Assembly (NCBI RefSeq): GCF_018446385.1
Contig: NC_055992.1
Coordinates: 98,660,947 to 98,724,946 of the forward strand
Length of the DNA: 64,000 nucleotides
Origin: Zingiber officinale
Lineage: Eukaryota; Streptophyta; Magnoliopsida; Zingiberales; Zingiberaceae
Direction: 5' to 3'
The stretch's first letter is position 1, and each line of letters begins with the position of its first letter. This document shows, piece after piece, positions 24,955 through 35,673 of this stretch. The notes beneath the pieces are model-generated. The model was not told the origin of the DNA. It did not search any database and saw only the letters and a list, made by a program, of their open reading frames with translations. The position numbers were made by a program, and so were the translations under genes.

Positions 24955-25315
24955 CCTGGTCCAGTGAACGAGCTACCGAGCCCTCTCTGACTTCCACATC
25001 CGGTCAAGAGAACGAGCTACCGAGCCCTCTCTGACCTAGTCCAGAGAACGAGCTACCGAGCCCTCTCCGACTTCGTCCGGTCCAGAGAACGAGCTACCGA
25101 GCCCTCTCCGACTTCATCCGGTCCAGAGAACGAGCTACCGAGCCCTTTCTGACCTAGTCCAGAGAACGAGCTACCGAGCCCTCTCCAACTTCGTCCGGTC
25201 CAGAGAAGGAGCTACCGAGCCCTCTCCGACTTCATCCGGTCCAGAGAACGAGCTACCGAGCCCTCTCTGACCTAGTCCGGAGAACGAGCTACCGAGCCCT
25301 CTCCGACTTTGCGTG
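24955..25315. repeat. Tandem repeat with core gagctaccgagccctctc, nine units
   Basis: Units of about 33 and 42 bp alternate (…tctgacctagtccagagaac… and …tccgacttcgtccggtccagagaac…). The right LTR has seven units (34645-34915), so copy number differs between the two LTRs of one element. Confidence 0.92.
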
Positions 25316-25452
25316 CCAAGTATCCGTACTTGGACTATTCCTCTCCACATGATCAACCTTGATCATTAATCAGTCTGAGTCTAATTAATATCTAATACAA
25401 ACTTAAATCAGTGTCAATATCAAAACAACAGCCAGGTCAGACTGTATTAACA

Positions 25453-25964
25453 ATCGCCCCCTTTTTGTTGTTTGACAACACGATTTAAGTTTAGATCAGA
25501 AATGTTCATATTTCCCTAATTTTAGGGGAATCAAGATCCTCCCCATACGACAGATACAACACCATGTAAGGATAGGGGAATCATGATCCTCCCCCTAAAG
25601 CCAAACTTTCATTTATCTCAAACTTTCATTTATCTCTAAACTTAGTTATCTTCTCCCCCTTTGTCAAACACCGAAAAGGTGCGAATTAGGTAAGGAAATG
25701 TTAAAGGACTCCCCCTTAACCCATACTGTCTTTTTCTCAATCTCCTAGAATGCCCTCTAAGTGTATTATAAGACAGTAATAAAGAAATAAGAGACATACA
25801 AGACATGACATATGAATAGCAAATTAATAGCAAATAAGAAGTGAAACGTAAAGAAAAACAAGAAAATGAGCAGCATAAATATCAGCAAGTATCCAGGTCA
25901 GACATAAGTACCCAACAACATCCAAAACACAGATAATCAAAATGACATCATAGAGCAATGTGTA
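25453..25964 (-). other. Element D 3' untranslated region with polypurine tract
   Basis: Between the stop of the third ORF and the 3' LTR on the minus strand. The polypurine tract lies at 25453-25470. Further purine-rich tracts occur near 25600 and 25655 (aggggga type on the minus strand). Repeated at 35052-35560. No gene. Confidence 0.8.
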
Positions 25965-27405
25965 TTAATCAGCCTCCTCATCATGAGGAGCATCAGCATC
26001 ATCAACGAAAGGAGTGGGTCCCTGAGGTGGCATGCCGCTGCTCGAGGATAGATAGCCCGGGAAATCCTGCGGAGGTGGGTATCTGGCCATCCATCCCATA
26101 ATCGCCTGATGTGTCGCCAGCTGCTGACTGCGCAAATCATCGTAGCGCTGGTCAATCCGGACGCGCAGCCCGTGGAGCTCAGCAACCAGCAGCTCATCGT
26201 GCCGATCAATGCGACTCTCCAGCTCGGTAATCTGCCAGTGTAGATTAGGATCTGCCTCTCCATCGTCAGCAGCCGCAACAGGAGGAGCAGCAACAGGAGC
26301 AGCCGCAACCTGTCGTGGAGGTCCCCGTGGTAACTCACCTAGAGCTCTCCCATCCTTCCATCGAACGTCCCCATTTTGTCCCATGATGCCAGACTTGGAA
26401 AATGCCCGTTTCCCAAGTCTGGAGTCCTGTCTTACCATCTTGACTATTCTACCCTTGGAGACATCAATCTGAAGGGTCTCGAGCCAATATGTAATTATAT
26501 GCCCATAAGGCATATAAACAGTGAAGCTGTTTGGCTCGCTATAAGAGATGATCGAAGAATAGATGCTAGACATGATGTCAAAGTCGAGACGCCGACGCAA
26601 TCCATAAAGCATCAGGCAATGATATGGTCGGATTTCAGACAAGGGTTTAGATGTGATAGGTAGAAGACAGTTTGTAACAATCTTAAAGAGGATGTAATCT
26701 TGGGCAGATAATCTCAAAGCTGCAAAAGTAGGAAAATCAAAATCTAATTCATCTAGCCCATCTGGTCTCGGATGTCTGAAGAAGTACTCATAAATAGAGT
26801 CAGATGTTACATCAAAGGGTGGGGGTAAGGGGTCTGGTAAGTCAGGATATATAGAAAAAACATTACCTGAACATCTACGGCAAGCAAGATAATCAAAGAA
26901 GGCTGAGAAACTGAAATCAAGAGTCTGCTTAACAACTTTTGTTTTATAACTAACATCACTAGTTTGATGAAGATTGTTATAAAACTCAGATACTAAGTCA
27001 TAATTGATATCTCGTTCTAAATAGTCAAGTGTATCAAGTTTGTAGTAGGCAATGATTTCTGACACGGTTGGACAAAATTCGTCCATGAATTTTCGATCCA
27101 CAGACCTACAAGGGAGTAATTTAAAGGTTATTTGTTTAAAGGCTTCCTCAAAATGGTGGTTTGGAAATCTCCCAGAGACAGATGGTTGAGGTCGGGAAGG
27201 AGCCTTAGACTTCGACTTCTCAGGTGACTTAGACTTAGAGGTTCCTTCACCCACTAGTTTCTTCCTAAGGGTTAACAATGTGATACAATGGGGCAAGTAA
27301 GTGAACACCGGAGCCACCAACACCCGAAACAAAAAGCACAGATATGGTGAGAAACGAAACCGAAATGCCAAGTTCAAGAGAAGTATGGAGTTACCTTGGT
27401 GCCAT
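25965..27405 (-). CDS. Element D third ORF (env-position protein of SIRE-type elements), probably spliced
   Basis: The continuous frame 27264-25965 lacks an ATG at its expected start. A canonical intron (GTAACT donor at 27394, TTAACCCTTAG acceptor ending at 27265, 130 bp) would join an 11-nt first exon at 27405-27395 to it, giving MAPRKKLVGEGTSKSKSPEK and a 436-residue product. The body is Asp/Tyr/Leu-rich (FDVTSDSIYEYFFRHPRPDG, LSEIRPYHCLMLYGLRRRLD) and resembles the 'putative plant transposon protein' domain. The C-terminus has an Ala-rich linker, a short coiled-coil-like part (QITELESRIDRHDELLVAEL) and an acidic end. I see no signal peptide or clear transmembrane segment, so an envelope role is doubtful. 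It appears intact. Confidence 0.75.
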
Positions 27406-27550
27406 TGAAGTATCGTTGGCTAGGGTTCCGGCGTGCAAAGAGAAGAGAAGAGGTGAGGTGTAGGAAAGTGTCGGCTAGGGCTTCAGCGTGAAGGGAGAAA
27501 GGAAAGGATCGGGAAGCTTTAAGGAAGATGGGTGTCCAAGTGTCGAAATG

Positions 27551-27865
27551 ATCGGACGGCTGTCCGATCAGGAGACATCAGGAGCCTCCTGATCGATCCC
27601 TGGACCGATCCGGGAACCTCCTGATCGGTCTGTACACCGATCAGGAGACAATCAGTAGCCGCTGATCTGTCCCTGAACCGATCAGGGAACCTTCTGATCG
27701 GTCTGTAGACCGATCATAAGGCGATCAGTAACATTCTCTGCGTACCAGACTGACCTGATCGGTCCCCGGACCGATCAGATTACTAACAGAAAGGCTGGAG
27801 AGATTTTTGGATCGGTCGACAGACCGATCCACCTTCTCCTGATCGGTCTGTAGACCGATCAGTGT
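27551..27865. repeat. Second palindrome array, in the pol-ORF3 spacer of Element D
   Basis: Eight units like ctgatcggtctgtacaccgatcag and ttggatcggtcgacagaccgatcca. Same core as the LTR arrays but different flanks, so this is an independent array in the internal region, not part of an LTR. Confidence 0.9.
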
Positions 27866-28543
27866 CTGATACTGAAATTTTTCCAGTAATTTCAGTAACT
27901 GAAATTCGTAAAGGTGTTCGATAATTCGTAGAAGTTTCTCCAGTAAAACTTCCAAATTCAGTACCTAGTCCCTGAAGAATCTACACGCATAACTATTTCC
28001 TAAAGATTATGATATGAAATTGTTTATAGCTCGAAAGTTTCAGACATTGCGAAACACAGACAACTCAAGGCTTGAGAATTGAAATTTTCGACCTTGTTAT
28101 GTTCAGTTTCAAGTTTGTCAAAATATAACTAAATTGCTATCATTACCTCAATAGATGGTCTTATTTTCAATCAAAATTATGAACGGTATCGATCAAAAAT
28201 ATCAATCAACACATTAACCAAAGTTAGATAAGATCTAGGTAAAGGCCCAACTAAGTTTCCTTGGTTGGAATATATGAGTAAGATCTAGGAACCAAATACA
28301 CATGAATTATGTAATGGTCTTCCCCATACTCAATTTATGTCTCTTCAACCTAATCATTCAAGGGATGCATGATACATTTTGAATAATTCGGCTGATCCTA
28401 GCATCTCACCCCATTTCTAGCAAACGAAAATCATTTGTTAACCTTATAGTTTGCGTGAGATGTGCCCAAGTTGCCCAAATTAATTTTCCAATTTTTCTTG
28501 TTGTTTTAATTGTCCTTATTGATCATAATGGGGTCCTAATGGC
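27866..28543 (-). other. Element D spacer between pol and the third ORF
   Basis: A/T-rich, no open frame of note. It would hold the leader of any subgenomic ORF3 transcript. No promoter could be assigned. Confidence 0.5.
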
Positions 28544-31500
28544 CTATTGAGCCAAACACATTCCCAATTCTCTCCTCAAATGACTAAATTCATTTTCCGG
28601 AAGAGGTTTGGTGAAAATATCGGCTAGGTTCGATTTTGACTCAACATATGTGAGCGCAATGTCTCCCCTAGCTACGTGATCTCTAATGAAGTGATGACGC
28701 ACTTCAATGTGTTTGGTCCTTGAATGATGGACTGGATTTTTAGTGAGGTTTATTGTGCTGATGTTGTCACACAACACTTGTACTCCCTTATACGAAAGCC
28801 CATAATCTTCTAGAGTGTGGATCATCCACAACAATTGTGATACACTCTCTCCCATGGCAATGTATTCAGCCTCGGTTGTGGAGAGAGCAACGCAATGTTG
28901 CTTCCGACTTGACCAACTAACTAATGATGAACTTAAAAATTGGCAACCCCCACTAGTGCTTTTCCGATCCAATTTGCACCCAACATAATCGGAGTCGGTA
29001 TAACCTATCAAATCAAAAGACTCAGTATGAGGGTACCAGAGACCTACACTAATTGTGCCCTTAAGATATCTCAGAATCCTCTTAACTGCAATTAAATGAG
29101 ATTCCTTGGCACATACTTGATATCTAGCGCACATGCCCACAGCAAAAAGTATGTCCGGTCGACTAGCTGTGAGATATAGAAGACTACCAATCATGCTTCT
29201 ATATTGCGTTAGATCAACTGGTTTTCCATTCTCATCATTGTCAAGGCGAGTGTTCGTCGCCATTGGAGTGGATACTTCCTTAGAGTCACTCATTTTGAAT
29301 TTCTTGAGCATCTCTTGAGTGTACTTCGTTTGATGGACATAAATGTCATCTCGAGTTTGTTTAATTTCAAGTCCAAGGAAGAATGTCAATTCTCACACCA
29401 GACTCATCTCAAACTCACTTTCCATGTGAGTGATAAATTCATTCAAATAACCCTTGTTATTTGAGCCACAAATTATGTCATCGACATACACCTGGGCTAC
29501 AAATATGTTTTCACCATCTCTACGCAGAAATAGTGTTGGGTCTATTTGACCTCTTACAAAACCCTTTTCTAGTAAGTAAGTTGACAACCTTTCGTACCAA
29601 GCTCGAGATGCTTGTTTAAGCCCATAAAGAGCTTTCTTGAGCTTGTACACGTGGTTTGGAGCTTCGGTATTCACAAACCCCGGTGGTTGTTCAACATAGA
29701 TCTCTTCTTTATTGAAACCATTTAAGAAGGCCGATTTAACGTCCATTTGATAGAGCTTGAAGCCTCTATGTGCAGCAAAAGCTAGCATTAAACGAATGGA
29801 CTCTAATCGGGCCACGGGAGCATATGTCTCATCATAATCGAGGCCTTCGACTTGACTATAGCCCTTGGCTACAAGTCTTGCCTTGTTTCTTACGACTTCT
29901 CCCTTTTGGTTTAACTTATTTTTGAAGACCCATTTGGTTCCAATAATGGTGGTCTTCTTAGGTCTAGGAACTAAGTCTCATACTTGGCTCCTTTCAAATT
30001 GACCTAACTCATCTTGCATAGCTATGACCCAATCAGGATCGTGCAATGCCTCATCAACTAGTCTTGGTTCAATTTCTGAGATCAAGGCGACCTCATTAGA
30101 CTCATTTCTAAAGAATGATCTAGTCCTAACCCCTTGTTGAATGTCTCCCATAATCTGGTCTTGGGGATGACTAGAGGCTATCGTAGATTGCCTTGGTGTT
30201 GACGGTGCCTCATGAGTGGTCTCACTAGACACAGGCAAGGGCTCAGTATCAGGTAAAGGATCAGACTGAGCCCTCTCTTGCCTTTGCTCATCGTCATTGG
30301 AGTCAACTTCGACTCTTTCTATGTTTTGATCATTTAAACTTAGATTTCTAAGTTCAAATTGAATTTCTCCTACATCCCTTGATTGATCATTTGATTTAGA
30401 AATTTCTTCAAATGCTACATCTGAGGACTCTTCAATCAATTTAGTTCTATTGTTGTAGACTCGATAGGTTTTGCTGATGAGAGAGTACCCGACCAGTATC
30501 CCTTCATCAGCCTTAGTTGTGAACTTTCCAAGATGATCCTTGGTGTTCAAGATAAACACCTTACAACCAAACACCCTAAGATGTTTAATTGTAGGGGGTC
30601 TCCCAAACCAAAGTTCATGGGGAGTCTTTCCTAAAAACCTATGTATCAAGACTCGATTTTGCACATAGCAAGCGGTATTTACAGCTGCAGCCCATAAGTA
30701 GCTCGGTAGTGAGTACTCATTGAGCATGCTTCGTGCGGCCTCTTGCAAGACTCGGTTCTTTCTCTCCACAACCCCATTTTGTTGTGGGGTCCTTGGAGTA
30801 GAGAACTCATGCCTATATCCTTTTTCTTGACAAAATTCTAAAAATCTATGGTTTTGAAATTCTCCACCATGATCACTTCTAATTGTTTTAATTGTTGTTG
30901 ATTTTTCATTTTCAGTTCTTCTACAAAAAGAAACAAAAACATCTATGGTTTGATCCTTATTTTTCAAAAAGAAAGTCCATGTATATCTAGTAAAATCATC
31001 AATGATCACTAAGCAGTATCTACTTCCATTCAATGAAATAACATTACTGCAATCAAACAAATCCATATGCAATAAATCTAAAGCAGTAGATGTACTTACA
31101 GCGCTTTTACCTTTATGAGACGCTTTTGTTTGCTTACCCTTTTGACATGCATCACATAATTTTGTCTAATTTTGTCTTTTGGTACTTGATGCTTGGTAAG
31201 TCTCGCACTAATCCTTTGTTGGCCAGCTTTCGAATATTCTTCATGTTCACATGGGCCAACCTCCTATGCCACAACCATGATTCTTCTTCTTTTGACATGA
31301 AACACTTAGTAGAGGCATTAGTAGCACTTTTAAAAGATACTTGATAAATGTTGTCTACCCTTGTGCCTACTAGTACCGTGTCAAGTGTGTCAATGTGTTT
31401 GACCAGACATTGACTTGAATGAAACTCAATTGTGTAACCCGTATCACACAATTGGCTGACACTTAGGAGATTAAAGGTCATCCCCTTGACTAGAAGGACA

Positions 31501-31694
31501 TTTTTGATTTGGAGACATTCGGATATATGAATATCTCCAACTCCTATCACCTTAAGACTACCATTATTATCAAAGGACACATTACCTCTATTTTTGTTTT
31601 GAAGGGTAGTAAAGAGTGACTTGTCCCCGGTCATGTGCTTGGAGCATCCACTATCAACAAACCAAGTTGATAGATGCTCCCCCTTGACAAATGC
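28544..31694 (-). pseudogene. Element D pol: protease, integrase, reverse transcriptase, RNase H
   Basis: Begins directly after the gag UAG in the same frame. Protease WFVDSGCSKHMTGD, then the integrase zinc-binding part (WLWHRRLAHVNMKN), which breaks at a 10-bp tandem duplication (31158-31177) before its CxxC pair. In the next frame come the integrase catalytic core (HMDLFDC, IRSDHGGEF, NGVVERKNR), RT ([25 protein letters not shown]) and RNase H (IGYTDSDYVGCKLD, LSTTEAEYIAMGES, LCDNIS), ending at 28544. Two further in-frame stops occur: TGA at 29978 (Trp expected, ERSQV*DLVPRP) and TGA at 29393 (Gly expected, MSLV*ELTFF). All four enzyme domains are recognisable, so it was recently autonomous. 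Confidence 0.93.
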
Positions 31695-33287
31695 CTACAA
31701 GACACGAAAGATAGATGTTTTAGGTACCCAAATCTTGGGACCTAATGCATCTACAATGAAAGACCTAGGAACCCATGCCTTGGTCACACCCTTTCTAGTC
31801 TCATGAACCCTAGAAGCATGTGATCTATGAAATTGGGTTCTAGACACTAGGGAAATGTAACTAGACTCCTTAGGTTGATATCCTAACCCAGCCTTGTTGT
31901 AGACCGCCCTTTGGGCATTTAGAATCATATCTAAGGTCTTAGAGCTAGTTGAGAATTTCTCAAGCATTTTCTTGAGTTTCTCAACTTCACTCTTTAGGGC
32001 TTTGTTTTCATCCTCAAGGAGCTCTTGATGTAGGTCATCAACCTCATCTTCCCTAAGTGTCTTCAAGTGTTCTACTTCATCTTTTAATGATTTAATTTCA
32101 GTTTTTGATTTCTTAAGCAAAGTAGATAAATGAGCAATAGTTCTGTAGCATTTTTCTAAGTGATGAGAAGTTACCTCTTCATCATCCGAAGATGATGAAG
32201 CCGCGGCTGATGTATCACTTCCAGAATCCGATTCCTCCCTTGCCATGAGCGCTAATTGATGAGTGCTTTTCTCCTTCTTCTCTTCCTCCGATGAGCTTGA
32301 GGAGGATTCATCCCAAGTAGCTTTGAGAGCTTTCTTCTTCTTGGCCCTTTCCTCCTTCTTCTTTAGTTTTGGACACTCGCTCCCATAGTGTCCTTTCTTG
32401 CTACACTCATAACACGTAACATTAGTCTTATCGATATTTTGATCAATAGACTTACCTTTCCCTTTGTATCTCCTGCTCCTTCTCATGATTCTTCTCACGA
32501 ATTTGGCCATCTCGCTTGATGATGATCCACCTTCATCATCGGACTTGGAGGAGGATGAGGATGTAGAAATTTCTTTCTCCTTCTTCTTTTCTTTCTTCCT
32601 TCTTCCATCCTTGCTCTTTTCTCCTGCAACTAAGACAATACCTTTCTCTTTTTGACCCTTGTTAGCAAGTTCATGAAGTTCCATTTCACAAAAGAATTCA
32701 TCTAATTTAACAATTGAAAGGTCCTTGGAGACCTTGTAGGCATCTACCATAGATGACCACAAGGCATTCCTCGGAAATGCTTTGAGAGCGTACCTTATGA
32801 GATCGCGATTCTCTACGCATTCATCTACGGAATGAAGACCATTGATGATCTCTTTGAACCTTCCGTGTAGTTCACTTACCGTTTCGTTCTCCTTCATGGT
32901 GAGATTTTGCAGTTGGTTTAGGAACAAGTCTTTCTTGGCGATCCGAGAGTCTCGGGTTCCTTCTTGGAGCTCGATGAGCTTGTTCCACAAATCTTTTGCA
33001 CTCACAAATGGACCTACCTTGACAAGTTGATCTTTGGCTATCCCACATTGTAGAGTGACCACCGCCTTGGCATTGGCTTGTCCTTTGCGAGTTTGCTCGG
33101 CGGACCACCTTGATGATTCTAGTTCCTTACCTTCTTCGTCCTTCGGAGGTGTGAACCCTTCCTTGACCGAGAACCACATGGAGATGTCGGTCTTGAGATA
33201 GTACTCCATACGGCTCTTCCAGTATTGGAAGTCCGCTCCGTCGAAGTAGGGTGGACGATTGGTGCTAAAACCATCCTTCATAGCCAT
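31695..33287 (-). CDS. Element D gag polyprotein
   Basis: I start at the ATG giving MAMKDGFSTNRPPYFDGADF; an ATG 14 codons upstream overlaps the primer binding site. Domains: gag N-terminus with YWKSRMEYYL, a UBN2-like central part (AKDLWNKLIELQEGT, VSELHGRFKEIINGL), a Lys/Glu/Ser-rich linker, one CCHC zinc knuckle (CYECSKKGHYGSEC), an acidic Ser stretch, and a coiled coil (LEKCYRTIAHLSTLL through LKKMLEKFS). The C-terminal GLGYQP and WVPRSFIVDALGPKIWVPK region leads to the protease. About 530 residues, intact up to TAG at 31695-31697, after which pol continues in the same frame. Confidence 0.93.
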   Translation of the reverse strand: MAMKDGFSTNRPPYFDGADFQYWKSRMEYYLKTDISMWFSVKEGFTPPKDEEGKELESSRWSAEQTRKGQANAKAVVTLQCGIAKDQLVKVGPFVSAKDLWNKLIELQEGTRDSRIAKKDLFLNQLQNLTMKENETVSELHGRFKEIINGLHSVDECVENRDLIRYALKAFPRNALWSSMVDAYKVSKDLSIVKLDEFFCEMELHELANKGQKEKGIVLVAGEKSKDGRRKKEKKKEKEISTSSSSSKSDDEGGSSSSEMAKFVRRIMRRSRRYKGKGKSIDQNIDKTNVTCYECSKKGHYGSECPKLKKKEERAKKKKALKATWDESSSSSSEEEKKEKSTHQLALMAREESDSGSDTSAAASSSSDDEEVTSHHLEKCYRTIAHLSTLLKKSKTEIKSLKDEVEHLKTLREDEVDDLHQELLEDENKALKSEVEKLKKMLEKFSTSSKTLDMILNAQRAVYNKAGLGYQPKESSYISLVSRTQFHRSHASRVHETRKGVTKAWVPRSFIVDALGPKIWVPKTSIFRVL

Positions 33288-33329
33288 CTTCTTGCTCTTT
33301 AGGGTGTTACTCCGGATGAAGAGCACCAT

Positions 33330-33343
33330 GCTCTGATACCACT
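33330..33343 (-). promoter_or_regulatory. Element D primer binding site
   Basis: Minus-strand AGTGGTATCAGAGC directly after the 5' LTR end; TGGTATCAGAGC is complementary to the 3' end of plant initiator tRNA-Met. It fixes the element's orientation. Confidence 0.92.
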
Positions 33344-35051
33344 TGTTAGGACCTTCTGATGGCTAGAGAGGGGGGGTGTGAATAGCCTCCACCAAAAACT
33401 CAATCAATTCCTCACAAAAGCTTGTTAGCACAGCGGAAATAAACAAAAAGAAAACTGATGCAAGGAAAGAAACACAACCCACAGCTTACACAAGTATGTA
33501 CGAGGTTCGGGGATAACTTGCCCCTACTCCTCGGCGTGCCCGTAAGGTGGACGATCCCTTGATCTTTCGGTAGATCACACCCCAGACAAATTCCGGCTAA
33601 GTATTTCTCCTTCTCGGTGGAGTAACCTCTCCACAAAGTCTCGGAAAAGATTTGAAATGAAGCACAGGACTTACAGAATTTAGTGGCCAAAAGAAATGTA
33701 CAATGAAACTTACAGCCACGAAGCAGAACGCTAAGACAGAAGGGATTCCTCAGCCAAGAGCTTAACAACACAGCACACTTGCTTCGGTCGACAGAGAGTT
33801 TTTCAAAAATCTTACCAAACCTCTCTTCTGCCTTCTTCTTATTCTGCTTCTTTCTCACTGTCTTCAGCCAGAGCCGAATCACTGACACCTGTATTGAATC
33901 ACTGCGACCAATTCAGGCGTCGCCAATCACTCTTCCTCCTCATCTGGTTCTCTGAACTCACACCAATACCATCCATGGTCTTCACTAGTGTCTCTGAGCT
34001 CGAACCAATAAGCAAGGGTCAAGCTGTTGCCAACTGATCGCAGCCAGTAAACGTTGATGCTCCATTTGCACCATTTGCAGCGAAATACAGTAGAAAGAGC
34101 ATTTGGTCTTTTTCTTCTGATAGAGCTTAATTTGAAATTAACCATTGGCACGACACCTGCAACCTGCAACTTAAAAATCTCACAGAAGATGATTTGATCA
34201 GGTGAATCAGAAATCGTAGAGAAACAGCAGAAGACAAACGACATCGTTGTGGATCGGTCATCAGACCGATCCATAGCCTTCTGGACCGATCAGGACACAT
34301 CCTGATCGGTCCGAGATGATTCTGATTGGTCTGGGATGATTCTGATTGGTCTGTGGACCGATCAGCCTATAGGTGGATCGGTCCACAGACCGATCCCCTA
34401 TAGTTTTCCAGAATCCATCGCTTCCTTCTGATCGGTCTGTAGACCGATCAGATAACCCACAGAAAGCTTCTGTGTGGTTACTGATCAGTCACGAGACCGA
34501 TCAGATGACCAATGTATCACTAGATCTGTCTGTCGACCGATCCAGACAACCAAAGTATCACTGGATCGGTCAATAGACCGATCCAATGCTTCTGTTTGTT
34601 TTAGAGCTTCCCAGCCCTAAACCCTAACCCCTTCCTGGTCCAGTGAACGAGCTACCGAGCCCTCTCCGACTTCGTCCGGTCCAGAGAACGAGCTACCGAG
34701 CCCTCTCTGACTTCATCCGGTCCAGAGAACGAGCTACCGAGCCCTCTCTGACCTAGTCCAGAGAACGAGCTACCGAGCCCTCTCCGACTTCGTCCGGTCC
34801 AGAGAACGAGCTACCGAGCCCTCTCCGACTTCATCCGGTCCAGAGAACGAGCTACCGAGCCCTCTCTGACCTAGTCCGGAGAACGAGCTACCGAGCCCTC
34901 TCCGACTTTGCGTGCCAAGTATCCGTACTTGGACTTTTCCTCTCCACATGATCAACCTTGATCATTAATCAGTCTGAGTCTAATTAATATCTGAGACAAA
35001 CTTAAATCAGTGTCAACATCAAAACAACAGCCAGGTCAGACTGTATTAACA
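33344..35051 (-). repeat. Element D 5' LTR (1708 bp)
   Basis: Pairs with 23712-25452. Relative to it, it has a 24-bp stretch near 33572 (tagatcacaccccagac...), a 19-bp duplication in the palindrome array near 34325, and two fewer tandem-repeat units. Confidence 0.93.
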
Positions 35052-35673
35052 ATCTCTCCCTTTTTGTTGTTTGACAACACGATTTAAGTTTAGATCAGAA
35101 ATGTTCATATTTCCCTAATTTTAGGGGAATCAAGATCCTCCCCCTACGACAGATACAACACCATGTAAGGATAGGGGAATCATGATCCTCCCCCTAAAGC
35201 CAAACTTTCATTTATCTCAAACTTTCATTTATCTCTAAACTTAGTTATCTTCTCCTCCTTTGTCAAACACCGAAAAGGTGCGAATTAGGTAAGGAAATGT
35301 TAAAGGACTCCCCCTTAACCCATACTGTCTTTTTCTCAATCTCCTAGAATGCCCTCTAAGTGTATTATAAGACAGTAATAAAGAAATAAGAGACATACAA
35401 GACATGGCATATGAATAGCAAATTAATAGCAAATAAGAAGTGAAACGTAAAGAAAAACAAGAAAATGAGCAGCATAAATATCAGCAAGTATCCAGGTCAG
35501 ACATAAGTACCCAACAACATCCAAAACACAAATAATCAAAATGACATCATAGAGCAATGTGTATCAATCAGCCTCCTCATCATGAGGAGCATCAGCATCA
35601 TCAACGAAAGGAGTGGATCCCTGAGGTGACATGCCGCTGCTCGAGGATGGATAGCCCGGGAAATCCTGCGGAG
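35052..35673 (-). repeat. Partial second internal region of Element D, next to the 5' LTR
   Basis: Repeats 25453-26074 almost base for base: purine tract, 3' UTR and the last ~37 codons of the third ORF (acidic end DADAPHDEEAD). It breaks off at 35673, where Element C sequence resumes. Its position outside the 5' LTR means a second Element D copy once lay upstream, in tandem and sharing this LTR. Confidence 0.9.

Larger units (their letters stand above)
23712..25452 (-). repeat. Element D 3' LTR (1741 bp)
   Basis: Pairs with 33344-35051. Contains an array of eight short palindromes (24591-24907) and a nine-unit tandem repeat (24955-25315). Open frames inside it (23891-24229, 24346-24897 and 25171-25356) are repeat translations. 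Confidence 0.93.
23712..35673 (-). mobile_element. Element D: SIRE/Maximus-type Ty1/copia retrotransposon with a third ORF
   Basis: LTRs 23712-25452 and 33344-35051 (TGTTAGGACC...GTATTAACA). The minus-strand primer binding site TGGTATCAGAGC abuts the right LTR (33330-33343), and a purine tract (AACAAAAAGGGGGCGAT on the minus strand) abuts the left one at 25453. Gene order from right to left is gag, pol, third ORF. Beyond the right LTR, 35052-35673 repeats the 3' internal region 25453-26074, so the structure is a tandem array fragment rather than a simple insertion. No TSD is visible at the outer ends, consistent with a rearranged right edge. Confidence 0.92.

Noticed and set aside
24591..25315. 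Regularly spaced palindromic repeats resembling a CRISPR array
   Set aside because: Units are imperfect and unevenly spaced, lie within LTRs of a eukaryotic retrotransposon, are duplicated in both LTRs, and have no cas genes nearby.
25965..27377. The unspliced third ORF beginning at 27377 with a hydrophobic N-terminus as an envelope signal peptide
   Set aside because: That start is TTG, not ATG; the hydrophobic part is the translation of the likely intron.
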